From Sphingomonas sp. HMP9 (lineage in GTDB: Bacteria > Pseudomonadota > Alphaproteobacteria > Sphingomonadales > Sphingomonadaceae), in NCBI RefSeq assembly GCF_013374115.1, contig NZ_AP022673.1, forward strand, positions 896,501-960,500: a stretch of 64,000 bases of DNA, read 5' to 3'. The notes under the pieces were generated by a model. That model saw only the letters and a list, made by a program, of their open reading frames with translations, was not told the DNA's origin and made no database searches. Positions 24,282 through 32,900 of the stretch are shown piece by piece; the stretch's first letter is position 1, and every line of letters starts with the position of its first letter. The position numbers were made by a program, and so were the translations under genes.

Positions 24282-26474
24282 ATGAAATTCGATACCTGCG
24301 CAACCGCCAATCCCACCGACCGGATGAAGGTGCTCGGCAAGCCGATCGACCGCATCGACGGCAAGCTGAAGACGACCGGCACCGCGCACTACGCCTATGA
24401 GCGCAACGACGTCGCCCCTAACGCCGCCTATGGCTACATCCTCGGCGCGGCGATCGCCAAGGGCCGGATCGAGAGCATCGACGTCGCCGACGCCAAGGCG
24501 GCGCCCGGCGTTCTCGCGGTCGTCACCTACCAGAATGCCGGGACGGTCGCCAAGGCCAATGCGCATACCGCACGGATGCTCGCCGGCCCCGACGTGCAGC
24601 ATTACGACCAGGCCGTCGCGATCGTCGTCGCCGAGACGTTCGAACAGGCCCGGGCCGGCGCCAAGCTGCTCCGCGTCAACTATGCCCGGACGAAGGGCAA
24701 TTTTGATCTCGCCGCCGCCAAGGGCACCGCCGTGAAGCCCAAGGACGGCAACCCCGATACCGCGGTCGGCGATTTCGCGGGCGCGTTCGCCAAGGCGGCC
24801 GTCAAGGTCGACCAGCGCTATACGACGCCCGATCAGAGCCATCAGATGATGGAACCGCATGCGACGACCGCGGCCTGGAAGGACGGCAAGCTGACCTTGT
24901 GGACGTCGAACCAGATGATCAACTGGGCGGTCCGCGACATGAGCGAGACCTTGGTCATGCCCAAGGAGAACATCCACGTCATGTCGCCCTATGTCGGCGG
25001 TGGCTTCGGGTCGAAGCTGTGGATCCGCAGCGACGCGGTGATGGCGGCACTCGGTTCGCGGGCGATCGGTGGCCGGCCGGTCAAGGTCACGCTCGCGCGG
25101 CCGCAGGTGATGAACAACACCACGCATCGCCCTGCGACGATCCAGCGCCTGCGCATTGGTGCGCAGAAGGACGGCAAGATCACCGCGATCGCGCATGAGA
25201 GCTGGTCGGGCGACCTGCCAGGCGGCGGACCCGAGACCGCGCCGAACGCGACTCGTCTGCTGTACGCGGGTGCCAACCGCATGACCGCGACGCGTCTCGC
25301 CGTGCTCGACCTTCCCGAGGGCAACGCGATGCGTGCGCCGGGCGAGGCGGTCGGCCTGCTCGCGCTCGAAGCGGCGATGGACGAGCTGGCCGAGAAGCTA
25401 AAGATGGACCCGGTCGAGCTGCGCATCGTCAACGACACGCAGGTCGATCCGGAAAAGCCGTCACGCCAATTCTCGCAGCGCGATCTGGTCGGTTGCCTCA
25501 AGACCGGCGCCGAACGCTTCGGCTGGAACAAGCGGAATCCCGTACCGGGCCAGGTCCGCGACGGGCGCTGGCTGGTCGGCATGGGCATGGCATCGGCGTT
25601 CCGCGACAACGTAACGATGAAGTCGGGCGCACGCGTCGGCATCGACAAGAAGGGCATGGTGACGGTCGCCACCGACATGACCGACATCGGCACGGGCAGC
25701 TACACGATCATCGGCCAGACCGTCGCCGAGATGATGGGCGTGCCGATGGACAAGGTCATCGTGCTGCTAGGCGACAGCAGCTTCCCGGCCTCGTCGGGGT
25801 CGGGTGGCCAGTGGGGCGGCAACAGCTCGACCGCGGGCGTCTATGCGGCATGCATGGCGCTGCGCGAGTCGGTCGCGCGCAAGCTCGGCTTCAATTCGGA
25901 CGATGTCGTGTTCGAGGACGGCAAGGTGAAGTCGGGCAACCGCAGCGTCTCGCTGTCGGAAGCTGCGGGCGATGCCGGCCTGTCCGCCGAGGACTCGATC
26001 GAGTTCGGCGATCTGACCAAGACCTATGCGCAGGCCACGTTCGGCGCGCATTTCGTCGAGGTCGGGGTCGATGCAGCCACCAGTGAGATCCGCGTCCGCC
26101 GGATGAGCGGTGCATTTGCCGCTGGGCGCATTCTCAACCCCAAATCGGCGCGCAGCCAGGTGATCGGTGCAATGACCATGGGCGTCGGCGCGGCGTTGAT
26201 GGAGGACGCGATCGTCGACACGCGCTTCGGCTATTTCGTCAATCACGACCTCGCCGAATATCATGTCCCCGCGCACGCCGACATTCCGATGCAGGACGTG
26301 TTCTTCATGGACGAGCTGGACGAGAAGTCCTCGCCGATGAAGGCCAAGGGCATCGGCGAGCTCGGGCTGTGCGGCGTCGGCGCAGCGATCGCCAACGCGG
26401 TCTACAATGCGTGCGGCGTCCGCGTCCGCGAATATCCGCTGACGCTCGACAAGGTGATCGGCAAGATGGTCTGA
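24282..26474 (+). CDS. paoC: Aldehyde oxidoreductase molybdenum-binding subunit (PaoC/YagR-like)
   Basis: A 730-residue catalytic subunit binding the molybdopterin cytosine dinucleotide cofactor. Cofactor-binding stretches include SPYVGGGFGSKLW near residue 240, MRAPGEAVGLLALEAAMDELA near 350, and SGSGGQWGGNSSTAG near 508. The catalytic Glu is expected in KGIGELGLCGVGAA near 690. It oxidises aldehydes to acids in the periplasm. No paoD-type insertion chaperone follows; the operon ends at a 12-bp stem at 26481-26518. Substrate range cannot be fixed by eye. Confidence 0.92.
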   Translation: MKFDTCATANPTDRMKVLGKPIDRIDGKLKTTGTAHYAYERNDVAPNAAYGYILGAAIAKGRIESIDVADAKAAPGVLAVVTYQNAGTVAKANAHTARMLAGPDVQHYDQAVAIVVAETFEQARAGAKLLRVNYARTKGNFDLAAAKGTAVKPKDGNPDTAVGDFAGAFAKAAVKVDQRYTTPDQSHQMMEPHATTAAWKDGKLTLWTSNQMINWAVRDMSETLVMPKENIHVMSPYVGGGFGSKLWIRSDAVMAALGSRAIGGRPVKVTLARPQVMNNTTHRPATIQRLRIGAQKDGKITAIAHESWSGDLPGGGPETAPNATRLLYAGANRMTATRLAVLDLPEGNAMRAPGEAVGLLALEAAMDELAEKLKMDPVELRIVNDTQVDPEKPSRQFSQRDLVGCLKTGAERFGWNKRNPVPGQVRDGRWLVGMGMASAFRDNVTMKSGARVGIDKKGMVTVATDMTDIGTGSYTIIGQTVAEMMGVPMDKVIVLLGDSSFPASSGSGGQWGGNSSTAGVYAACMALRESVARKLGFNSDDVVFEDGKVKSGNRSVSLSEAAGDAGLSAEDSIEFGDLTKTYAQATFGAHFVEVGVDAATSEIRVRRMSGAFAAGRILNPKSARSQVIGAMTMGVGAALMEDAIVDTRFGYFVNHDLAEYHVPAHADIPMQDVFFMDELDEKSSPMKAKGIGELGLCGVGAAIANAVYNACGVRVREYPLTLDKVIGKMV

Positions 26475-26480
26475 TACCCT

Positions 26481-26518
26481 GCCCTCCATCCGGCCGGAAC
26501 ACCGGTCGGATGGAGGGC
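26481..26518 (+). terminator. 12-bp stem after the pao operon
   Basis: GCCCTCCATCCG (26481-26492) pairs perfectly with CGGATGGAGGGC (26507-26518) over a 14-nt loop that itself contains a small palindrome (CCGGaacaCCGG). It begins 7 bp after the paoC stop. No T-run follows. Confidence 0.7.
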
Positions 26519-26564
26519 GAAACCGGCTCTGGCGCGCACGATTGGGTTGCGCTAGAAAACCTGC

Positions 26565-27524
26565 ATGACCGTACCCGCCATTCTAAAAAACCTGCGACTC
26601 CCCGTCATCGGGTCACCCCTGTTCATCATTTCCGGACCGGAACTGGTGATCGCGCAGTGCAAGGCGGGTATCGTCGGGTCGTTCCCGGCACTCAACGCGC
26701 GTCCGCAGACGCTGCTCGACGAATGGCTGCACCGGATCACCGAGGAATTGAGCGCCCACAACCGCGCCAATCCCGATCGCCCCGCCGCCCCCTTCGCGGT
26801 CAACCAGATCGTCCACAAGTCGAACGACCGTCTCGAAAGCGACCTCGCGACCTGTGCCAAGTGGCAGGTGCCGATCGTCATCACCTCGCTCGGCGCACGC
26901 GAAGACCTGAACACTGCGGTGCACGGCTGGGGTGGCATCACGCTGCACGACGTGATCGACGACCGTTTCGCGCGCAAGGCGATCGAAAAGGGCGCGGACG
27001 GGCTGATCGCGGTCGCGGCCGGTGCAGGCGGTCATGCGGGTCGGCTATCGCCGTTTGCGATCATCCAGGAAATTCGTCAGTGGTTCGATGGCCCGCTCGC
27101 GCTATCGGGCTCGATTGCGACCGGGGACGCGGTGCTGGCGGCGCAGGCGATGGGCGCCGATTTCGGCTATATCGGCTCGCCGTTCATCGCGACGACCGAA
27201 GCGAATGCGGACCCAGCGTACAAGGACGGGATCGTTGCAGGCAAGGCCTCCGACATCATCTATTCCAACCTCTTCACCGGCGTGCATGGCAATTACCTGC
27301 GCGCGTCGATCCAGGCCGCGGGGATGGACCCCGACAACCTTCCCGAGGGCGATCTGAAGACGATGGACTTCGGCGGCGGCAACGGTTCGAAGCCGAAGGC
27401 TTGGAAGGACATCTGGGGCTCGGGCCAGGGCATCGGCGCGGTGAACAAGGTGGAAAGCGTTGCCGACCGCGTCGATCGCCTCGAACGCGAATACCGTGCG
27501 GCGCGGGCCCGTCTTTCGCTCTGA
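26565..27524 (+). CDS. Nitronate monooxygenase (2-nitropropane dioxygenase family)
   Basis: A 319-residue FMN-dependent TIM-barrel enzyme oxidising alkyl nitronates. Family segments are LRLPVIGSPLFIISGPELV at the N-terminus, IVGSFPALNARP near residue 42, GADGLIAVAAGAGGHAGR (~142-160, flavin phosphate and substrate region with the GGHAG signature), and LSGSIATGDAVLAAQAMGADFGYIGS (~180-205). Single gene between the pao terminator and a convergent poxB gene. The natural role may be detoxification of propionate-3-nitronate; this is knowledge of the family, not shown here. Confidence 0.88.
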   Translation: MTVPAILKNLRLPVIGSPLFIISGPELVIAQCKAGIVGSFPALNARPQTLLDEWLHRITEELSAHNRANPDRPAAPFAVNQIVHKSNDRLESDLATCAKWQVPIVITSLGAREDLNTAVHGWGGITLHDVIDDRFARKAIEKGADGLIAVAAGAGGHAGRLSPFAIIQEIRQWFDGPLALSGSIATGDAVLAAQAMGADFGYIGSPFIATTEANADPAYKDGIVAGKASDIIYSNLFTGVHGNYLRASIQAAGMDPDNLPEGDLKTMDFGGGNGSKPKAWKDIWGSGQGIGAVNKVESVADRVDRLEREYRAARARLSL

Positions 27525-27554
27525 CGAACCTGACACCGCCAAATTTCGGCTTGC

Positions 27555-29303
27555 TCAGAACAGACGCTTGAGCAGGCCAACATTGGTCTTGCCCAGTTCG
27601 ACCACTTCGTCCCCGCGCCCGCTGATGACCGCCTTCGCCATGTAGAGCGTGAAGCCCCTCATCTGCTCCAGCGTGATCTTCGGCGGCATCGATAATTCGG
27701 TCCGGGCGGTAACCGCATCGAGCAACGCCGGTCCGGGATGCGCCAGCACCTCGCGGATACCCGCTTCGACGTCACCCGGATCAGTGACGCGTACGCCGTG
27801 CAGCCCGATCGCCCGCGCCATCGCCGCAAAGTCGGGGTTGTCGAGCGCGACGCCAGTCTCGACCAGGCCCGCTGCCTTCATCTCCATTTCGACGAACCCC
27901 AGCGTCCCGTTGTTGAAAACGATGATCTTCACCGGCAAGCCGAGTTGGCGGACCGTCAGCAACTCCCCCATCAACATCGCCAGCCCGCCGTCGCCCGACA
28001 GCGTCACCACCTGCCGCCCAGGGTAGGCTGCCTGCACGCCGATCGCCTGCGGCAACGCGTTGGCCATCGATCCGTGGTTGAATGATCCGATCAACCGTCG
28101 CCGCCCATTCATCTTAAGATAGCGCGCGGCCCATACCGTCGGCGTCCCGACGTCGCAGGCGAACACGGCATCGTCTGCCGCCTGCTCGCTCAGGACGCGT
28201 GCGACATGTTGCGGATGAATGACGCCACTGCCCGGTGTTCCGTCCGCGAGATCGTCCAGCCCCTCGCGCGACTTCGCATAATTTTCGCGCGCCGTTTTCA
28301 GGAAGCTGCCGTCGCGCCCGCTTGTCAATTTCGGGATCAGCGCGGCAAGCGTCGCCCCGACGTCGCCGACCAGCCCGATATCGATCGCCGTTCGCCGCCC
28401 GAGATTTTCGGGGATCAGGTCGATCTGCGCGACCTTGGCGTTCTCCGGATAGAATTGCCGATACGGGAAATCCGTCCCCAGCATCAGCAGCACGTCGCAC
28501 GCCATCATCGCGTCGTAGCCGCTGGAAAAACCGATCAGCCCCGTCATGCCGACGTCATAGGGGTTGTCGTATTCGACAAACTCCTTGCCGCCCAGCGCGT
28601 GCACGATCGGTGCCTGCAAAATTCCTGCAAGCGTGACGAGTTCGGTATGCGCCGTGCGGCAACCGCGCCCTGCCAGGATCGTCACCTTCTGCGCGCCGTT
28701 CAAAAGCGCGGCGAGTTCGGCGATGTCGGCGTCCGCTGGTACCGTCACCGAAGGCGGCGGCAAGAGAGCACCCTTCGACCGTGCCAGCGTGCCCGTGGTC
28801 GACCGCAGCGCGACATCGCCCGGCATCGCGACGACCGATACTCCGCGGTGACCAACCGCCGCGCGGATTGCTGTCTCCAGCGTCCGCGGCATCTGGTCCG
28901 CGTCCGAGATAGTCTCGCAATACACGCTACATTCGCGGAACAGCGCTTCGGGTCGCGTTTCCTGGAAATAGTTGGAACCGACCTCGCCGCTCGGCACCTG
29001 CGCCGCGATCGCCAGCACCGGCACGCGCGTCCGATTGCAGTCGTAAAGCCCGTTGATCAGATGCATGTTGCCGGGGCCGCAGGATCCGGCACATACCGCC
29101 AGCTTGCCCGTCAGTTGCGCCTCCGCTCCTGCCGCGAAGGCCGCGGCTTCCTCGTTGCGAACGTGGATCCACTCGATCTTGCCCTGTCGCCGCAAGCTGT
29201 CGGTCAGGCCGTTTAGGCTATCGCCAACGACGCCGTAGATCCGCTCGACGCCGGCCAGATGCAGCGTCTCGGCAAACAGGTCGGCGATAATGGTCTTGGA
29301 CAT
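27555..29303 (-). CDS. poxB: Thiamine-diphosphate pyruvate dehydrogenase (quinone)/pyruvate oxidase
   Basis: A 582-residue TPP enzyme of the PoxB group. The N-terminal PYR domain has GVERIYGVVGDSLNGLTD and the catalytic Glu in HVRNEEAAAFAAGAEA (~residue 50). A central FAD-binding domain follows, and the C-terminal TPP domain has VTLSGDGGLAMLMGE...IIVFNN (GDG...NN, ~430-460). The start is the ATG preceded by GGAG. PoxB decarboxylates pyruvate to acetate and reduces ubiquinone at the membrane; the E. coli C-terminal lipid-binding helix is not obvious here. Phage-like or acetolactate synthase alternatives are less likely given the SNYFQETRPE segment. Confidence 0.88.
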   Translation of the reverse strand: MSKTIIADLFAETLHLAGVERIYGVVGDSLNGLTDSLRRQGKIEWIHVRNEEAAAFAAGAEAQLTGKLAVCAGSCGPGNMHLINGLYDCNRTRVPVLAIAAQVPSGEVGSNYFQETRPEALFRECSVYCETISDADQMPRTLETAIRAAVGHRGVSVVAMPGDVALRSTTGTLARSKGALLPPPSVTVPADADIAELAALLNGAQKVTILAGRGCRTAHTELVTLAGILQAPIVHALGGKEFVEYDNPYDVGMTGLIGFSSGYDAMMACDVLLMLGTDFPYRQFYPENAKVAQIDLIPENLGRRTAIDIGLVGDVGATLAALIPKLTSGRDGSFLKTARENYAKSREGLDDLADGTPGSGVIHPQHVARVLSEQAADDAVFACDVGTPTVWAARYLKMNGRRRLIGSFNHGSMANALPQAIGVQAAYPGRQVVTLSGDGGLAMLMGELLTVRQLGLPVKIIVFNNGTLGFVEMEMKAAGLVETGVALDNPDFAAMARAIGLHGVRVTDPGDVEAGIREVLAHPGPALLDAVTARTELSMPPKITLEQMRGFTLYMAKAVISGRGDEVVELGKTNVGLLKRLF

Positions 29304-29511
29304 GAGCAACTCCGGACAGTGGCGAAAACCACGCATCGCCGGTGGCGGCAACGGCGGGTGGCACTCAAACGCGCTCCGGTATCATCGGGGTGCAAAACCT
29401 AAGTTCGGGCAATCAATGCGCGGTCGCAAAATGCATGATGCGATCGCCCGCGAACCGGGTATCAGGGCAACCGGGGTTGGAACGCGATAACGCGCCATTG
29501 GGGAGAGTAGC

Positions 29512-32073
29512 ATGTCGGGAGGTCTATCGCCGTTCGCGATCGCGCTTGTATTGCAGTCGGTCGCAGCGCCGGTCCCGACACGGTCGGCACCAGCATCACC
29601 TCCGGCATCGCCCGCCCCATCAGCTACACCATCCGCGATTGCCCACCCTGGCATCTGGCCAACAGCCAGTGCGCGCCCGTTGCGCGACCCAAAGGTCGAG
29701 GCGCGGATCGACGCGATCATGAAAACCATGACGGTCGCGGACAAGATCGGTCAGCTGATCCAGGTCGACATCGCCAGCATCACGCCCGCAGACCTGCGCA
29801 TCTACAAGATCGGCTCGATCCTCAACGGCGGCAACTCGGGGCCCGGCGGCAACGACCTTGCGCCGCCCGTCGAGTGGTTGAAGCTTGCCGACGCGTTCTA
29901 CGATGCGTCGATGGCGCGCACCGACGGCCGCCCGGCGATCCCGGTGATCTGGGGTACCGATGCGGTCCACGGCAACAACAACATTCCCGGCGCCACGCTC
30001 TTCCCACACAATATCGGCCTCGGCGCTGCGCGCGACCGCGACCTGATGCGCGAGATCGGCCACGTCACCGCGGTCGAGACCGCCGCAGCCGGCATCGACT
30101 GGACCTTCGCCCCCACCCTGGCCGTCGTCCGCGACGATCGCTGGGGCCGCACGTACGAGAGCTATTCGGAAGAACCACAGATCCAGGCCGACTATGCCGG
30201 CGCGGTGATCGAGGGCGTCCAGGGCAAGGTCGGCACCAAGGAATTCCTCGCCCCCGACCGCGTCATCGCGACGACCAAGCACTTCCTCGGCGATGGTGGT
30301 ACCGGCGGACGCGACCAGGGCGACGCTCGCATCACCGAAACCGTCCTGCGCGACATTCATCTCGGTGGCTATCCCGCCGCAATCGAAGCCGGCACGCAGT
30401 CGGTCATGGCCAGCTTCTCCAGCTGGAACGGCGCCAAGATGCACGGCAACAAGAGCCTGCTGACCGGCGTCCTGAAGGACAGGCTTCACTTCGACGGCTT
30501 CGTGGTCGGTGACTGGAACGGTCATGGCCAGGTCGACGGCTGCACGAACGAGAGCTGCGCCGCGGCGATCAACGCCGGGCTCGACATGTTCATGTATTCG
30601 GGCAGCGGGTGGAAAGCGCTCTACGACAACACGTTGAAGCAGGCGCAATCGGGGGAGATCGCAGCGGCGCGGCTGGACGACGCCGTCCGCCGCATCCTGC
30701 GCGTGAAAATCCGCGCCGGTACGTTCGACAGGGGCCGTCCGTCGTCGCGCGCGTTGGCCGGCAAGATGGATCTCATCGGTGCTGCCGACCACCGCGCCAT
30801 CGCGCGCCGTGCAGTGCGCGAATCGATGGTCCTGCTCAAGAACGAAGGCGGGCTACTCCCGCTGAAGCCCTCCGCCAACATCCTCGTCGCCGGTGGCGGC
30901 GCGGACAACATCTCCCAACAGGCCGGCGGCTGGTCGCTGACGTGGCAGGGCAGCGGCACGACCAACGCCAACTTCCCCAATGCCGAGACGATCTGGTCGG
31001 GCATCGACAGCGCTGTCAAGGCAGCGGGCGGCACCGCGACGCTGTCGGCAGACGGCAGCTTCGCCAAGAAGCCCGATGCGGCGATCGTCGTATTCGGCGA
31101 ACAGCCCTATGCCGAGTTCAAGGGCGATCGCCCGAACCTGGAATACAGCCCTGAGGACAAGTCCGACCTCGAACTTCTTCGAAAACTGAAGGCCCAGGGC
31201 GTGCCGGTCGTGGCCGTGTTCCTGTCGGGTCGTCCGCTGTGGGTGAACGCCGAACTCAACGCCGCCGATGCGTTCGTCGCGGCGTTCCTGCCGGGCAGCG
31301 AAGGCGGCGGTGTGGCCGACGTCGTGTTTCGCAAGAAGGGCGGCAGCGTCGCCAACGACTTCCGCGGAAAATTGAGCTTCTCCTGGCCGAAGCGCCCGGA
31401 CCAATACGTCCTCAACCGCTCCGATCCCGGCTACGACCCGCTGTTCGGGTTCGGCTACGGTCTCAGCTACGCCAAGTCGGGCACCGTCCCGCGGCTCGAC
31501 GAGACCCGGCCCGCCGGCATGGCCGCATCGTCCAACGGCACGATTTTCGGCAAGGGGCGTGTCCCCGAAGGCTGGGGGATCACGCTCGTCGAGCAGGGTC
31601 AGAAGGTTCGCTTGCTTGGCGTCACCGCGACGACCACGACCAAGCGCCTGACCGTCTCCGCTGCGGATCGCCGCCGCCAGGAAGACGCGCGGGCGTTCGT
31701 CTGGACCGGCGGTCTTGCCGAAGCCCGTATCGAGGCGTCCGGCCCGCTCGACCTGACGCGGGAGAGCAACGGCGAGCTCAGCCTCGTGATGGACGTCCGC
31801 GTCGATCGTGCCGCAGGCGGCCCCGTTACGCTTGGCATGGTCAGCAACGATGGCAAGGCGGTGATGGTGCCGATCACCAGAGCGTTGGCGGTGGCAAAGC
31901 CCGGTAACTGGCAACAGGTGATCGTACCTCTGCAATGCTTCGCCAAGCGCGGCGTCGACATGACCCGCGTCACGTCACCCTTTGCGATCGCCACCGAAGG
32001 CAAGCTCGCGCTGTCGATCTCCGATGTAAAGATCGACTCCGCTCCTGTCCCGATGACCACATGCGGTGACTGA
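29512..32073 (+). CDS. GH3 beta-glucosidase / exo-glucan glucohydrolase, secreted
   Basis: An 853-residue family 3 glycosidase. It opens with a short hydrophobic segment and a Pro/Ala/Ser-rich linker (residues ~20-45), then the TIM-barrel domain (MTVADKIGQLIQVDI, PVIWGTDAVHGNNN, VIATTKHFLGDGGT). The nucleophile Asp is residue 334 in GFVVGDWNGHG. The second alpha/beta domain has VLLKNEGGLLPLKPS and GFGYGLSYAKSG. A C-terminal jelly-roll-like extension (~residues 660-853) resembles that of exo-1,4-beta-glucosidases from xanthomonads. It may trim cello-oligosaccharides; a cellulose operon lies 2.2 kb away on the other strand. Confidence 0.9.
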   Translation: MSGGLSPFAIALVLQSVAAPVPTRSAPASPPASPAPSATPSAIAHPGIWPTASARPLRDPKVEARIDAIMKTMTVADKIGQLIQVDIASITPADLRIYKIGSILNGGNSGPGGNDLAPPVEWLKLADAFYDASMARTDGRPAIPVIWGTDAVHGNNNIPGATLFPHNIGLGAARDRDLMREIGHVTAVETAAAGIDWTFAPTLAVVRDDRWGRTYESYSEEPQIQADYAGAVIEGVQGKVGTKEFLAPDRVIATTKHFLGDGGTGGRDQGDARITETVLRDIHLGGYPAAIEAGTQSVMASFSSWNGAKMHGNKSLLTGVLKDRLHFDGFVVGDWNGHGQVDGCTNESCAAAINAGLDMFMYSGSGWKALYDNTLKQAQSGEIAAARLDDAVRRILRVKIRAGTFDRGRPSSRALAGKMDLIGAADHRAIARRAVRESMVLLKNEGGLLPLKPSANILVAGGGADNISQQAGGWSLTWQGSGTTNANFPNAETIWSGIDSAVKAAGGTATLSADGSFAKKPDAAIVVFGEQPYAEFKGDRPNLEYSPEDKSDLELLRKLKAQGVPVVAVFLSGRPLWVNAELNAADAFVAAFLPGSEGGGVADVVFRKKGGSVANDFRGKLSFSWPKRPDQYVLNRSDPGYDPLFGFGYGLSYAKSGTVPRLDETRPAGMAASSNGTIFGKGRVPEGWGITLVEQGQKVRLLGVTATTTTKRLTVSAADRRRQEDARAFVWTGGLAEARIEASGPLDLTRESNGELSLVMDVRVDRAAGGPVTLGMVSNDGKAVMVPITRALAVAKPGNWQQVIVPLQCFAKRGVDMTRVTSPFAIATEGKLALSISDVKIDSAPVPMTTCGD

Positions 32074-32124
32074 CATACCGCCTTTACCTGACAACGTCTC
32101 CGGCCGGGAGGACCGTTCGTCCAC

Positions 32125-32604
32125 GTGACAGGGCGGCGATCGGTGCGTAGGTCGTCCAGCGTGGTCACCGTCCGTTCCCTTTTACTTAAACATCGCACCT
32201 TTGCGACGTGGGTGCTCGTCTGTGCGATGGCAATGCGGATCCTCGTACCCGCAGGATTTATGCCGGTCGTCTCCGCAAGCGGCGTGATGATCGAGATTTG
32301 CGTCGGCACGGTACAGGCGCCGATCGGCGTAACCAAGGCGATGCCAACGGCGATGGTACCCGCCATGACGATCCACGGCATGGCGCATCATTCGGACAAG
32401 TCGGATCGCTCGGCTGCGGACATGCCTTGTGCTTTCTCCGGCTTGACCGCACCGTCGATGGCCGCCGCCGACCCGGTACTACTCGCGATCGCGATCGCGT
32501 TTATCACTGGTATCGTCTTCCGCTTGAGAACCGCAGCGTCGATCGCTGCGCATCCGTATCTTACACCCCCTTTGCGAGGTCCCCCGCCCTTCCCCGCCGG
32601 CTGA
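32125..32604 (+). CDS. DUF2946-type small protein
   Basis: A ~159-residue protein with a hydrophobic helix near its N-terminus (TWVLVCAMAMRILVPAGFMP), the DUF2946 feature ASGVMIEICVGT, a His/Met/Asp-rich middle (MTIHGMAHHSDKSDRS) and a second hydrophobic segment (DPVLLAIAIAFITGIVF). It would sit in the inner membrane with a metal-binding-looking loop. Members often precede a TonB receptor and a PepSY protein, as here. The start is uncertain: GTG at 32125 or GTG at 32161, both in frame. Metal (copper) involvement is inference. Confidence 0.65.
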   Translation: MTGRRSVRRSSSVVTVRSLLLKHRTFATWVLVCAMAMRILVPAGFMPVVSASGVMIEICVGTVQAPIGVTKAMPTAMVPAMTIHGMAHHSDKSDRSAADMPCAFSGLTAPSMAAADPVLLAIAIAFITGIVFRLRTAASIAAHPYLTPPLRGPPPFPAG

Positions 32605-32716
32605 TCCGTCGGTCTGCGTACAGGCTCGATCACGACGCTTCGGCTGATCCGTCACGTCGCCGGATCGACCACGGCCCGCGCAGCACCGCACGCGAGGCGG
32701 CCACCAGTGTCTTCAT

Positions 32717-32887
32717 ACAATGGTCGATGCGTCGATCAGCTATCGGATGACGGCGCAAGCGTCGGTCTCGATCCATTGCCGCACCCTGACCGACGCGTTC
32801 TACGGCGCGTATTTCCGATACCCGACGCCCAACGTGTACGTCGGCTCGCCACGCGGCGGCGAAATCGCGCTTTCCACGCAATTCTGA
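32717..32887 (+). pseudogene. C-terminal remnant of a TonB-dependent receptor
   Basis: The frame ending at TGA 32885-32887 reads TMVDASISYRMTAQASVSI then LTDAFYGAYFRYPTPNVYVG and SPRGGEIALSTQF. This is the standard last two to three strands of a TonB-dependent receptor: a VDxSxSYR strand, an LTD-x-x-Y turn, a GxPR strand, and a final aromatic residue. The plug and most of the barrel are absent; no start or receptor-like sequence precedes it. It lies exactly where a receptor belongs, between DUF2946 and PepSY genes, so a deletion probably removed the rest. Alternative: an unrelated short secreted peptide, less likely. Confidence 0.65.
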
Positions 32888-32900
32888 GCAAGGGTCCCAG

